Below are positions 39,011 through 50,799 of a stretch of 64,000 bases of DNA, in pieces. Location: positions 19,477,501-19,541,500 of the forward strand of contig NC_088310.1 in the NCBI RefSeq assembly GCF_910592395.1, given 5' to 3'. Origin of the DNA: Lineus longissimus. Its lineage: Eukaryota; Nemertea; Pilidiophora; Heteronemertea; Lineidae. The notes below the pieces were generated by a model, which searched no databases, was not told the DNA's origin, and saw only the letters and a program-made list of their open reading frames with translations. Positions within the stretch are counted from its first letter, which is position 1. Every line of letters begins with the position of its first letter. Both the position numbers and the translations under genes were made by a program.

Positions 39011-39149
39011 TCAGCCAGGCGTCTGCAGACAATGTACAGAAGCTATCAATCAATCACTTCATGATTATTTCAACACAATATCATTGATCCATCTTACATG
39101 CTGTGTGAAGCCAACCGGTCAATATGATCGTGTAAAATAACAATGCGGT

Positions 39150-39290
39150 ATAATAGTCAATGAGTGCAGAATGACTGTATCCAATTCTTTCAAATAGACT
39201 TCTTGGCTGACATTGAGATGACAGCATAGTCAATGAGTGCAGCTTGCCGGCTGTGTCGTCTTTCAAATAGACTTTTCAGCTTCATTCTGA
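39150..39290. repeat. Two-copy tandem repeat, period about 76 bp
   Basis: ATAGTCAATGAGTGCAG recurs twice, near 39150 and 39225, each followed by a CTTTCAAATAGACTT phrase and a GCTxxCATT-GATGAC phrase. Confidence 0.6.
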
Positions 39291-39299
39291 TGACAATTA

Positions 39300-42200
39300 T
39301 ATATTGCACTGAGACAACAATTCTGTATTGGTTTTTCACAGAAGTGCACCGGTAATGCTAATTATTGTTGATGATTTCAATGAAATAAGCAATACAAGTC
39401 AACAATCTGATATCAAATTTCTGTTTCTTCTTTCTTTGCTTGTCACTCTGAGTGTTCTAATTTGACAGAAAAGAGAATTGGTTTGACTGCTGGTATGAAA
39501 ATACGTTCATTGGCAAATATTTCTTGTGTGACAGCATCTTTTCTACCTGTATAAAAGCTAATCCAGGACATGGTCCGTTTCGATTCGGAGACAATTTATT
39601 GTATGGTGATATGCTCGACTAAGCAACAGACCCCAAGAGTTGTCTTATGTCTATTTGATGGTGGTGACAAATTTTTGTTCAACAATATTACACTCCTGAG
39701 AAATCTTTCCAAAATCCAGGCAGACGAAATCTATCCTCTTCTTTCATGCATTCAAGAAACATTGGCCCCACTGGACCACTTCAGTGGCTGGTCAAGTTCT
39801 CTATCAGAGAGATGACGATATCTGTCATCATCATCATGACAGATGAAGCCATTTATTACCTAATCTTTAGACACGTTACATGCGCCATTGCGCCTAATGG
39901 AAGAATAATATGGTGAGGTTTATCACAGGATCTCGTCGTAATGACCCTTTGTCCAGGTTGTCATCATGATTTGACCCTTTGCTGGTGATTGTATTTGAAC
40001 AATTGACGGGGGTGGAGAGATTGTGAGGACAGGGTTGGGGACATTGTGAGGCTGGTTGCTCTTGAAGCTTATCATATTTTGACAAGAGTTATGAAGGAAG
40101 ATTCTTTCAGATTGATAAGGTATGTCAGATCAGCAAGTTTCAAACTAAAAACAACCTGGAGTGTTATTGCTTTGACACAAAAGTACCAATAGTACAATGT
40201 GAAGAGGCTCAAATCTCTTTATTATCTCAGAATACTATACATATTCATTGAGCCATTTGAGCAAAAGGTTCTTTTCAATGAAAACATTTGATTCTTATGA
40301 CCTACTTTAGAAATAAAGATTACTACGTTGCAGATGAATCTTTTCAAGCTTTGTCTTTAAAATTTTGATAATCTTCAAACTTGTTGAATGATCTCATCAC
40401 TTCAAGGAGTCTGTATGTTCCTTGAAAGCTAGTGTTACCCAACTGGTGGACAAAAAATAGACAGAATCACCACATTATCAGTATTCAAAGATGCTGCCAT
40501 TTCATGATTAAGTGATTTCTTCTGCCAACACTCGATTGACCAAAGCAACATGCTGGCGCCAGAAGACATGCGCCATCTCACCTCCACTTCATTCGCTGCG
40601 ACCATATGGCGTGTTGAGGGGTCCAATTTCTCCCAAGGACACTAATCCATCTTGGTAATTCATCGAATCATCCCAATATATTGTGTGTTCAATAGCTCTG
40701 AATCACTCAATTTACATGCTTGAACGACAGCATCAAGTTTCTTTGCAAATAACCACCTTCCCATCAAATCTTAGAGATTGCATTTTCCTGCATTAAGAAT
40801 GGAATATATTGAGGAAAATATAATCAGATATGCATGCAATCAAGTAAATGGCCAGCTTTCTGAGGAGTAAGAATCAAGATTGGCTTTTCATGATTGTTTT
40901 ATTTCCTTACAAAAATGAAAAAGTGGTAGTAATCTTTTATATGGTGCAGAGCATTGTCATGAAATACTAACCAGCTGGATGAGTAAAACACCTTTATTTG
41001 ATAACCAGCCGGAAGAGTGAAAATCTTGGATGCGGGCAAGTCATTGTTTTGCACACACGGGTACTCCAGATTTTTCCCCATCTTGCAATATGGAAAGGAT
41101 ACATTCAGGGGACATGAAAGAAGCATGATGTTTTGAGAATCCTGTCCTTGTCTCCTTCACAGCCAGTTTGTGACGAGAGCTGCAACTAGATATGATGAAA
41201 GCAACAGAATGGAAAGGGAATGTATTTTCAACTGAAAATGTTGGCTGGCTTAACACTTTTTTCCCACGGTAACTTGCCTTGGCGCCTGCTGTTAGTCCGT
41301 GGAAGCTGCACAACCTTTGAAGTCAGCAAAAAGGTTTTATATCTGCGAGCTAGAAAGTGAAATCAACTTGATCTGTCTGCATCTCGGATCAGAGATCAAA
41401 ATGATATCTTATGCTGGGCTGAAACTGTAGCAGCAAGCATGCTGTTATTCCATATGCAGAGGATTATAAACGATGGGAGAAAAAGTCACCTCCATTGTAA
41501 GGAGAGGATGTCGGATTCTCGGAGCGATTGTTAGATTTTTATCAAAAATTCCAGAGAAGTTCTCTGGTGCCAGTCGAGGACGTGAATCATGTTTGTCGCC
41601 GACGATCCAGTGATTCACATCGTGGAGTTGTCCTCTCCGTCAGTGTAGCATCTCTCAATCAGTTGAGCTGCTTCATCAAGTATGGTCTTTGCAAACATGT
41701 CCATATATCGTGCTTGGTATCAATTCATTTCCTTTTACTGCCCTGTCAGTGTTGGCGCATCGTGTTTAATTACTGATCAGGATGAGCAATTACTACCGAG
41801 TTAGTTTTCACAGGGGAAAAGTGCAGTGGGCTTATGTGCTCGCTTGTCGAAGTCTTAACATCATTATTGTGAAGTGTGAATCACTGCTCTTTAGCAATGG
41901 TGCCAATTATGATATTTCAGAGTAAACTATTCAGGGATTCCATTGGAATGTTAAAAGTCCTAACCACCATACCTTTCCAAGACAGTTCTGTCGAGCGATT
42001 TAAAAACTGTGTCGGCATAACAGCAAAAGCACTTTCCCATGATAGACATCTCAATTTCACGATCTGACAACGATCTGAGTCCCCCTCCCCCACTGTTCCT
42101 CCTCTCCATCGCACAGGCATTTGCAATTTCATCAGGTGTCATCCATGCAGAGATACGCACACTTCTTTGATGTGATCATGAAAGTGTAATTTAGATTCTC

Positions 42201-43040
42201 GAAGGAGCGATTTACCTTGTGTCAATGTTGTGCATGAATCACGGCGTGGTGATTGGATTCTGCCTGAATTAGATTATGACATGTGGAATGGCACCTCAAT
42301 CAGATGAATTAGGAATGCAAGGTGGCATGCGTGGGGGAACATTTTGCATGCTACATGTGATTGCGGAAAAAAGTATTGGGTTTGATGTCTGAATTACCGG
42401 TTCACTTGGTTATTCGTTTGCTGCATTAGCAATGCTAGCAGTATTTTCTGATGAACAAACCCCAAAAAGTTCAGAAATATGTTTTAAGGATTACTTGAAG
42501 GCTTTTCTTGTTTATTGGTTAAAAAAATGTTGTAACATACAGTGCTTGATATGGTTTTGGCAGATATGCAGGTTTGGAAGTTCGCAGATCTTGGTGCAAG
42601 CATCGATAGCCGACAGTCACTGCCTGATAGTGTCCCTTAGCTATACACAGGGTCAAGAACCTGCTTCTATTTGAATAGAGGTCGTGACTGGTTGGAACCT
42701 AGTGCAGGTCGCAAGTATGATGGATGAACTGTACTCTATCGTGTCATGACGCCAATACTGCTGAGCAAACCTTTCATGTCTTCACTTAGCAAACATGCTG
42801 CAATTCGGTCACAAACCCAGCCCTAAATTAGTGCAATATAAAGTTCTTGATGTGAAATAATGTGCACGAAAGCACTTGATGCATGCAGAGTGGCGTCATG
42901 TTGTCATATGGAGACATGCTTCACATGCTCAGTCACCGCTACAGGTTTCCTGCCCTGATTCATCTATAATCCCCCTGGCTGTCATGCACAGCTCGAACAA
43001 GATCCCCAACGACCGCACTGGCAACCCCACCAATTAATGG
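39300..43040. other. Intronic or intergenic DNA, no gene seen
   Basis: TGGCGCCA at 40554-40561. A CpG-denser patch at 41560-41640 is open on both strands without motifs. No exon recognised. Confidence 0.4.
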
Positions 43041-43043
43041 CCA

Positions 43044-43445
43044 TTGACGCTGCATGAAGGAGCGCACCCCATCATTATGCCTCCGATGGCATCTCAAACT
43101 CTCCCACTAGTTGAGTTGAGTCATGGTATGGCGACTCTGCAGAGACACGATTCTGTTCGTCAACATGCTTCTACTGAATGTTTGATTTGCACATTTGCAG
43201 ATGCTGTTAGTGCGCATGAAAGATTTATTAGTGGGGATGTTTGTTGCTGGTACCAAGAGAGGGCTAAATTTGCCGAGAGTTTTATTAAGAAGCTCCTGGG
43301 AACGCTTCATCAGACCTTTAAGAGTTGTGATTTGATCAGTTTTGATGGATTTGAATATCGTGTTTGTCATCAGATGAGTTGTGTGAAAAAACTGACGTCT
43401 TTGAGGAGTTACTTGTCTTCTTTCTCGCAAAATATCAGAGTTTGA
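43044..43445 (+). other. Unassigned open frame, 133 codons
   Basis: The longest continuous + strand frame outside the two named genes. It encodes a Cys-containing peptide with segments TECLICTFADAV and ESFIKKLLGTLHQTFKSC. The opposite strand is also open over 43107-43448. No domain, splice site or start context supports it strongly. It could be a retroelement or pseudogene remnant, or chance. Confidence 0.25.
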
Positions 43446-43449
43446 CAAA

Positions 43450-46100
43450 AGTGTGCTTTGTTGCTAGGTTTCACTTTTGTCTGCATCGTGGCAGGGTCGC
43501 GCTCTTTCACCCTAGAGCTAGGACTCAGTAGCAAGTATCTTTACCAAAGAATTAGTATTCTGTACAGGTAAAGCACTTTGCCTTTACTTCAGTCTGCCTA
43601 ATGCCAAATCTTTTTTTCTTTGCAAGAATTTGTTCGTATTCTGTCTAATCTCAGTTTCTAATCTCTTAAAAGTGTCTCTAGTCAGTCTTTTACCCGAGTT
43701 TCACCTGAACGATACCTGATGGAGTTGAATAATCAAGACTCTCGTTAAATAAGCTAAAATGTAAATGCCTGTTGGCAAAACCCTTAATGATAGTGTTAGA
43801 ATTGATGTAACAGTCCCATGAGTACCGACACCAAATGAAATTTCTAGCGTAATTCGTCAGAGTCAACAAAAAACGTTCCGAACCATTGAACCTTGTGATG
43901 TTTCTTTGAAGTTTAATGTGATATAACGTGTTATTGTTTTCCTTAATTTGTTCTTTTTGGAAAGTTAGTTAAACGAACCGTAAGGAAGAAATTCTGTGTT
44001 TTAAAATGCTTTGTATTGATTGATCTTTGTTAAGCGATACCCAAGGGAAATCAATGGTTAACTAAAGACTGATTGCATATTGGTTAACCAACATCTGCTG
44101 ATCAGTAGCTCTGTACATGTTCTTGTTTTGAGTTTGGGCTTTGTCTTTTCGAAGGGATTCTGTAAAAAGAACACAGGCCTGGTTCACCCCGTGTTGGCTC
44201 GACATGTTCAAAACAGTCACTGAGTCAGGGAGGGACATTTGCCTTGTAAATACTAAAAACTAGTTAGAAAAGGGCTTTGTTATTGCTAATTCTTATCACC
44301 ATCAGCCTAGACCTGTTCTCTGAGGCCGACAAACTTTTTTTCAGGGACTTACAAAAACTACCGCTGCAGTGATTATCGAGCTTATGTAAAAACAATCAGG
44401 TCGATCGGAAGACTTAGTCAGAGTTTCATCTTCAGGCAGGTTACCTAAGAATATGAGAGATCAATTGTCCCATGAGGTTGGCAGCTAACTCGAAACAATC
44501 ATGATGAGCAAAACAGCAACGCTAAACCAGGGCATTAGATTTCCCAGCGTTATTTCGAGATTTGTTTGATCGAATCTAAGGCAGGTGCAGCCAAGAGCTA
44601 ATTTGGCAAAAAATAGCATATGCTAGAATACAAGACCTCTAATTTGAAAAACGACCTGTAAATCGGATGATTTGTTGGGAAAGGAATAGAGCTGATTGAG
44701 TTTTTTCCTTCTGGAGGCTTCGTAGGTAAATTTGCTGGCTTACTGTGAGCCCCTATATTCATAGAAAAATGCACACTTTTGTCGAAATAACTGGAAGCAA
44801 AATCAGAAAAGGATGTTTTTACGTTGATTTTTTGTCTTATCAAACGTTTGCAAGAGTCACTTGAATTGAATCTCAAGCCTTGCGTTAAAGAGTAACCACT
44901 CAAAATCATTTGGAAGGCTGCCGCTAAACTTACAGAAGATATGGCTTTTTGAAGATCGACCTTACCGTCGATAAGTGCACCCTCTCACCAGCCTAGGGAC
45001 AAGATGATGATATGGCGTGGATATGACTGGTGAATTTCATGATTAACTGTTTAACCAAACATGCTAGAATTGATAGCTGGTTTGATAACTGAGTAATGAT
45101 ACCAATAAAACAGCATGTAAAGATAGCAGGAGCAGGGTTTCGTTTACTGATCGAATACCTTAAAATCAGTCAAGGAAGACAACCAATTGCTATGGTAAGG
45201 AAACTTTAGTTGTATCATATACCTGGTCCGACCATTGAGTTCATAGAGTATATTGTTTGTAATAGTATGAGAAAAAAGCGATAGTGAGATAGGAAGAAAT
45301 TCATATTTGATGGGAGTAAATCTACTCCATTACTGTATCTAGACTAAAAACTCAAATAATCTTAGACAAACATCTGGCTCTATCGCGCTGCTCTTGCTGA
45401 GGCACAGGTATCAAACAAGAATCAAGAATCGTTTCCGTCTCGTTTCATGGGGATAATGTTTTCTCTGTACACATCTCCAGTGAAGCCGGCGCCAACTTGA
45501 AATTGGATTCCTGACCAGTGTTAAAAGGAACGATGATGCTTTTGCCAGTGGTTCTCCGGCTAGTTCTCTTGGCTGGGATTACGCTTTGTAAATTGGCGAT
45601 GTTTGGCTGTGGAATTGGTAGGTTTACTTCCTGGGAACACCAGGTACAACATCTATGTTGAGGAAGTTTGTGTTGAGCAAACTGAGGTCACCAGAAAGCC
45701 TGAACATATCATCACCGCCAATGTTTTGGAATTTATTCTGGCAACATACTACCATGATATAACATTTAACAAGTTCCAGGTTATTCTTTTGCTCATCAGA
45801 GGATGTTGTTACCAGTTGAAGTGACTTGCCTACTGGGTTAGTGCATAAACTGAAATACCGCACCTTCCCGCGCTAAGAATCATTTGAACATCATCTTTGG
45901 ATTGTGGATGCATGTTGATGGAAGTTCCTAGTCAAACGGGCAAATCCAAGCTCTGGTATGTCCCCCCCATTGAGAAAGGAAAGTGGCAGGAGAAGTGGAC
46001 ATTTGACCTTTGATACGAACCTGCAGCAATATGCCTGAGGCCATATAAGTTCCAAGTGACCAAAGTTCCCCATCTTTAATCATAACTCACCAGGAGCCAA
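43450..46100. other. Intronic or intergenic DNA, no gene seen
   Basis: AT-rich stretch with no recognised exon or repeat family. A 103-codon minus-strand frame at 44598-44909 lacks motifs. Confidence 0.45.
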
Positions 46101-46103
46101 TCA

Positions 46104-46199
46104 GTCAGGCCTGACAGGGCAGGGGACAGCTGTCCCCCTAGAGAATCTGTTCCAATGATATTGGTCAATTTTCACATCGCCAATATCACCATTGGGACA
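46104..46199. repeat. Cluster of dyad symmetries
   Basis: GTCAGGCCTGAC (46104-46115) and GGGGACAGCTGTCCCC (46122-46137) are perfect palindromes. They are followed by an imperfect hairpin: TGTTCCAATGATATTGG (46148-46164) pairs with CCAATATCACCATTGGGACA (46180-46199). Confidence 0.6.
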
Positions 46200-46204
46200 G
46201 TGGA

Positions 46205-49030
46205 CCAAATTGATGACATGAAATATTGACAAGCCGATGGTCCCATAATGGGTGAGTTATAGGATAATGGTCCCTTGGAGGGGGACTAGTGACACTGGAA
46301 CTAGCCCAGTCAAGTCTACTGCATATTGGACTGTCTTTAGCACGAAATATATGAGACTTACAATAAAAAAACTGCTTGGTCCAATCTCGATCCTGTTTTC
46401 TTTCTCGATCATCAATCAACTTGAACCAAGTTTTGCTTGTACTATAAACAACAGTGTTGTTGGAAACCCCCCTCGAAACTGCCACCATAAAGTGTCGAAC
46501 ATATCAACAAGTACTACGGAAGTGTGTATGTTTGATAAGGAAAGGAGCCAACATAACGCAAATAAGCTATATGCAAGGTTGCAAATGGTACAAACACCGC
46601 TGAGGGTGTCTCTCTAGTGGATTTGTGTGGTATCACTCTCACCCAGTATTGGTTTAAACTACATATGTTTTCGACGTTATTTTCTTGCCAATCGTTGGCT
46701 TGAATTGGGTAAAGTTATCCTGAAACTGCTCTAGACAGAGTTAGTATACAATAGTGATGAATGGTACACCAAGGAACACCAAAAACACAGGGTCTGAAGT
46801 ACCAGGAGAGCCATCGAAGATAACAGTTTGTTTTATCCGAACATCTAGACCTCTGTCTCAACGGTAACAGGTTATCTGCAGCAGAAACACTGCCAAATTT
46901 ATTAGGATACTGTCTGGGTCGGGATGCTGGAATCTTGCAAGTTATTGCTAGCAATTAGCGATGTCGGCTGTTAATTACAAACACGCTAATTTATTGGTAC
47001 TTGAGAAGTTCCTGTGGAGGCAAACAGCTCCTTCGACTGGGAGCCAGTGAGTCAGGGTTTGCCTGCATCCTGTCCTTGTTGTCTTCATCATCCTAAACAC
47101 CTTGGGTATGATGTAGTGGTTGATTGTCTAGACTGAGAACCAGGAGGTGCAGAGGTTGACTCCCTCCCAAGTAGGTTTCTTGAATCCCTCTTCCCAAAAA
47201 CAATATACTTTGCTATGAGATTACTGACTGCACCATAGTGTTTGCTCTGTTCCTGTCCTGTCAGAGGACGCAGTTGCCCTAGTTTCACCTCAATGTCAAA
47301 GAAAACATTGTCAGGCATAATTTCCACCCAAGGGGACGGGCATCATATCTCAGTTAAAGAAACCATGATCACTGCTACAAGCCACTTCAGATTATAAATA
47401 CACCTTTATTCAAAGACGTTGGATGGTATCACTGTTTGGATGTGCCAACGTTGGTTCTTGCTCCCATCGAATCAATGAAATTCCTTTCGGAAGAAGGAAG
47501 CACCGCCGAGCGTCAGAACATGACAAAGATGTATTGGAAAACTACTTAGTTGTGTCTTTCTTCTAAGTAGTAAACTAAAGACTGAAAGAATCTCAATAAA
47601 AGTCTGTCTCTGGGCGACTGATGATAGTACAATGGGTATAGGGTTGGTTGATGGGAACATGGTTTCTCTTAGAAATCTGAAATCAAAGGTTTGATGGTCT
47701 TGTAGTGTGATGTCCCTTGTTCCTCATTCTCAATTTACCTCTAGTCAGCACAGCGCTGGTATAGCTACTCTTATTCAGCTCAGAAGTTCTTGCCATTACG
47801 TGTGCCATGAACCTATAATTGAGTTATCGCCGTTTGGTAGTCACGACCCACCTCGTATTGATCTGAGGTGCGATCACAGCCAATTATGTCAAATTCCCAC
47901 CCTGTTTGATGAAGCTGATGTGACATATTCCGCCATGTTCTCCCACCAGTCATAGAGGTTATATAACTAGAGAAATTACCCTTCATCTCTGGGAGCACTG
48001 GACTGTGGTTGGTTCTCGTTCATTAGGGACGAGGTTGCTTCTCTTTGTCTAAGAGCACCCACGACTTGACACTGAAGTTGACATTGTTCATTAGCGGGGA
48101 CCTTTCCATTAAACTGATGAAAATTCAATTACACCTTGAAGGCAAGCATAAAGTCACTGTGTCATTAGGGATTCATGGTCTGATTAGCCTTCCTCTATAA
48201 TTTACATCATACAACCAGCCTTGTGATGGTATGGCATCCTTCACCAACATCGGTCTACCCCTCTTCCGGCTGCTAGTCAGGGTCAATGTGACTGGCATAC
48301 CAGTATTAGTCATCGTAAACCCTTTTAGAAGGGTTGAAGAGGGGTGACAGCGCCGTGGGGATCCAGTGATGCAGAATAGCTCCTTGGAATGATTATGTTA
48401 TAGTGTTTACTTTGATGAAAGTGCTGCTTTCTTCTCGGAAGGGTTCCAGTTAACCCCTGTCATTTCAGATTCTAGTTTAGTTGGCCACCAGAAAAAGATT
48501 TCAACAGTCATTGATACAGGTTGCAGTTGGCCAGAATTCATCCCAGGGCCTAGTCAGTGATCAAAGCATCTGGTTCAACCCTGTTTCTGAACCAAGGTTT
48601 TCATTCATGAAAACTACCACTTTTTAATGGCTACATCATACTCCTGGTCAGTTGTCTCTAATCCTCATACTTACAGGATACAAGTATCAACACAAGTCAC
48701 TCCCATTGATTTCAACCCAATCAATAATGGACATGTGTTTGAACGATATTGATCAGGCAATATCCTGGAGGGATTCCAGGCCAGTGGAGCAATATTCAAT
48801 CTGGTCAATCAGTCTGTTGGGATGGGAGTAGAAAGACCACATCTCAGCTCGGTTATTACTGATATTAGCTCTTTGACTTCGTCACGTATTCAATCACTAC
48901 GTGGAATGATAGTATAATGTTGACAAAATTGGCCCCATTTCGAGTTATACTAAAGATGCGGATGGCTTGCTTTTAAAAAGGTCCTGTCATTGCTCATACT
49001 TCTAAATTTCATTCTAATGTCATTCATTTA
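46205..49030. other. Intronic or intergenic DNA, no gene seen
   Basis: Open frames at 46252-46617 and 47707-47955 have no recognised domain. No repeat family recognised. Confidence 0.45.
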
Positions 49031-49041
49031 GGGAAAGGAGG

Positions 49042-49100
49042 TGGTGCAGTGGAAGAGTGTCTGATTTGTGATCAACAGGTCATGGGTTTGAGGCTCAGGC
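49042..49100 (+). repeat. tRNA-derived SINE head
   Basis: TGGTGCAGTGG at 49042-49052 fits the A-box and GGTTTGAGGC at 49085-49094 fits the B-box. The fold of a functional tRNA is absent. Confidence 0.5.
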
Positions 49101-49269
49101 GGTGCCACTCAGTACTTTAAACTTGTCTAAAATGATGGCCAACAGTTGTGCCGAATGTGCCACATGACACCCAATCCGGTCTCGTATCTGATCATCAAGG
49201 GTCATATGACATCCCATGCAAGATTCCTTAGTCATCTTAACACGCTTCATGACCGGACTTGCGTGTGAT

Positions 49270-49820
49270 ATTAGCATCAATATTGCTGCCCTAGCCTGAC
49301 ACCATGGTCATAACTCTGGTGACAACTTTGAGGAATGAAGTCGGTTATAATTCTGTTGCATGTGTATGGTTACTCATGACATTAGCAGCAACATCGCTGC
49401 CCTTCCCTGACATCAAAATGTGATTTGATCTCCTAATTATGTCTCGTTTCACATCAAATTTGATGAAGTCTCATGCCTCATTCTATCAGTCATCTTTGCA
49501 CATTTATGAGCCAGATTCAAAGCTATTTCTGTTGCATGTGCATGCACCCCTCAGCCTTGGCAGCAACAACATTGATGCCTTTAGCCTGATGCACTGATGA
49601 CATCAAATATTCCCTTTGATTTGATCATGAAGTCTCAAGCAACGTGACATGTTTGAGGGCCATATTGAAACTCCTGTTGCATGCACATGGATTACTGTAT
49701 CAGGAACAACATTACTGCCCTTGCCTGAGACCGTGATTTTACATTCCTTTAGTCATAGGTACACCTTTGATAACCAAATTCAAAGTTGGCATGCATCTCA
49801 CGACCTTGGCAGCAACAGCC
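49270..49820. repeat. Degenerate tandem repeat, units of about 110-175 bp
   Basis: A phrase of the form AGCAGCAACATxxxTGCCCTTxCCTGAxxCC recurs near 49273, 49384, 49559, 49702 and 49809, alternating with GTTGCATGTGxATGG phrases at about 49358, 49531 and 49676. Spacing varies, so indels or incomplete units are present. Confidence 0.6.
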
Positions 49821-50397
49821 TACTTTGATCTCATTTTCAAGTTAATGATCCTGCTTCACAAGGAGGTGACTCAGTAAATTGTCGCAGATGCCAAGTGTTT
49901 GCGTTGTGTTTCATACTTCATAAAGTCTGATTTATTGGAACGGATCTCAAGTGGAGCGAATATTAGTGGCCCTAAGGGAATCTTTTACTGAGCTGTTGCT
50001 TTAAGATTAAGACGTGCATGTCTGGGATATCTATAGAGGTCTGTGATGAACGATTGTGGTCGCACTTGAAATTACTCATAACTATAGTGCTCTGAAATTT
50101 CCAATTTTGACTCCAGTTCATGTTTTTATGTACTATGAAGTTATTTTCTTGATTTGAATATTTCATTTACCTATTGACTGTCCAAGATTCTTACAGTTGA
50201 CATTACTTTTATTGCAAGTTTTCTGAAATCTCTTTATGAGTCCATCAACTTCTATCTTTCCTGATGATATCCCTTTCAATTTTTTTGCACTTGAATTGTG
50301 CGTTGACATTTTGACTAATCAAGATTATCACTCTTTTTACTTTTAGGTTAGTCATATCAATGATGATGTTGCAATGAAATGGCTCCAAGATCGGTAA

Positions 50398-50793
50398 AGC
50401 CCGTTACACACGAGGGACTTCTCACCAACTTAGTTGGTTTTAAAATTAAGAACAGGTGCACAGGTGACTGGAAGTTGAGAGTCGTTCACCCACTCATACC
50501 AAAGACATAATCCCAGCAATATTTAGGTCCTGCACTATTTAGGCCAAAAGAGTCAAAATATGGCCCAACTATGTTGTTGACTGAATCACACGGGGAAATT
50601 TCTCCCCCACACCCCTTATATAAACAAAAAAATCCTTATATAAACAAAAGATGTCGTCGAGAAATAGAACAAGTCGGTAGTGCAGCCAGCAACTCCAACC
50701 AGTCGGGCAAAGTATCAGTTACCTGGTCTGGATTCCTGTTATGAATTAAAATTCCAACTAAGTTGGTGAGAAGTCCCTCGTGTGTAACGGGCT
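50398..50793. mobile_element. PIF/Harbinger-type MITE with 40-bp perfect TIRs (396 bp)
   Basis: 50398-50437 is the exact reverse complement of 50754-50793; ends begin AGCCCGTTACACACGAGGGA. Both sides are flanked by TAA (50395-50397 and 50794-50796), matching the TWA duplication of PIF/Harbinger. The TIR contains its own palindrome CCAACTTAGTTGG. Inside, CCTTATATAAACAAA occurs twice in tandem near 50613 and 50632. No coding capacity. Identical TIRs suggest fairly recent insertion. Confidence 0.85.
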
Positions 50794-50799
50794 TAAGTC

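Noticed and set aside
41528-41776. 82-codon + frame in a CpG-rich patch
   Set aside because: The minus strand is equally open there and neither translation is recognisable.
49270-49820. CRISPR-like array
   Set aside because: Units are long, diverged and unevenly spaced, and the genome is animal.
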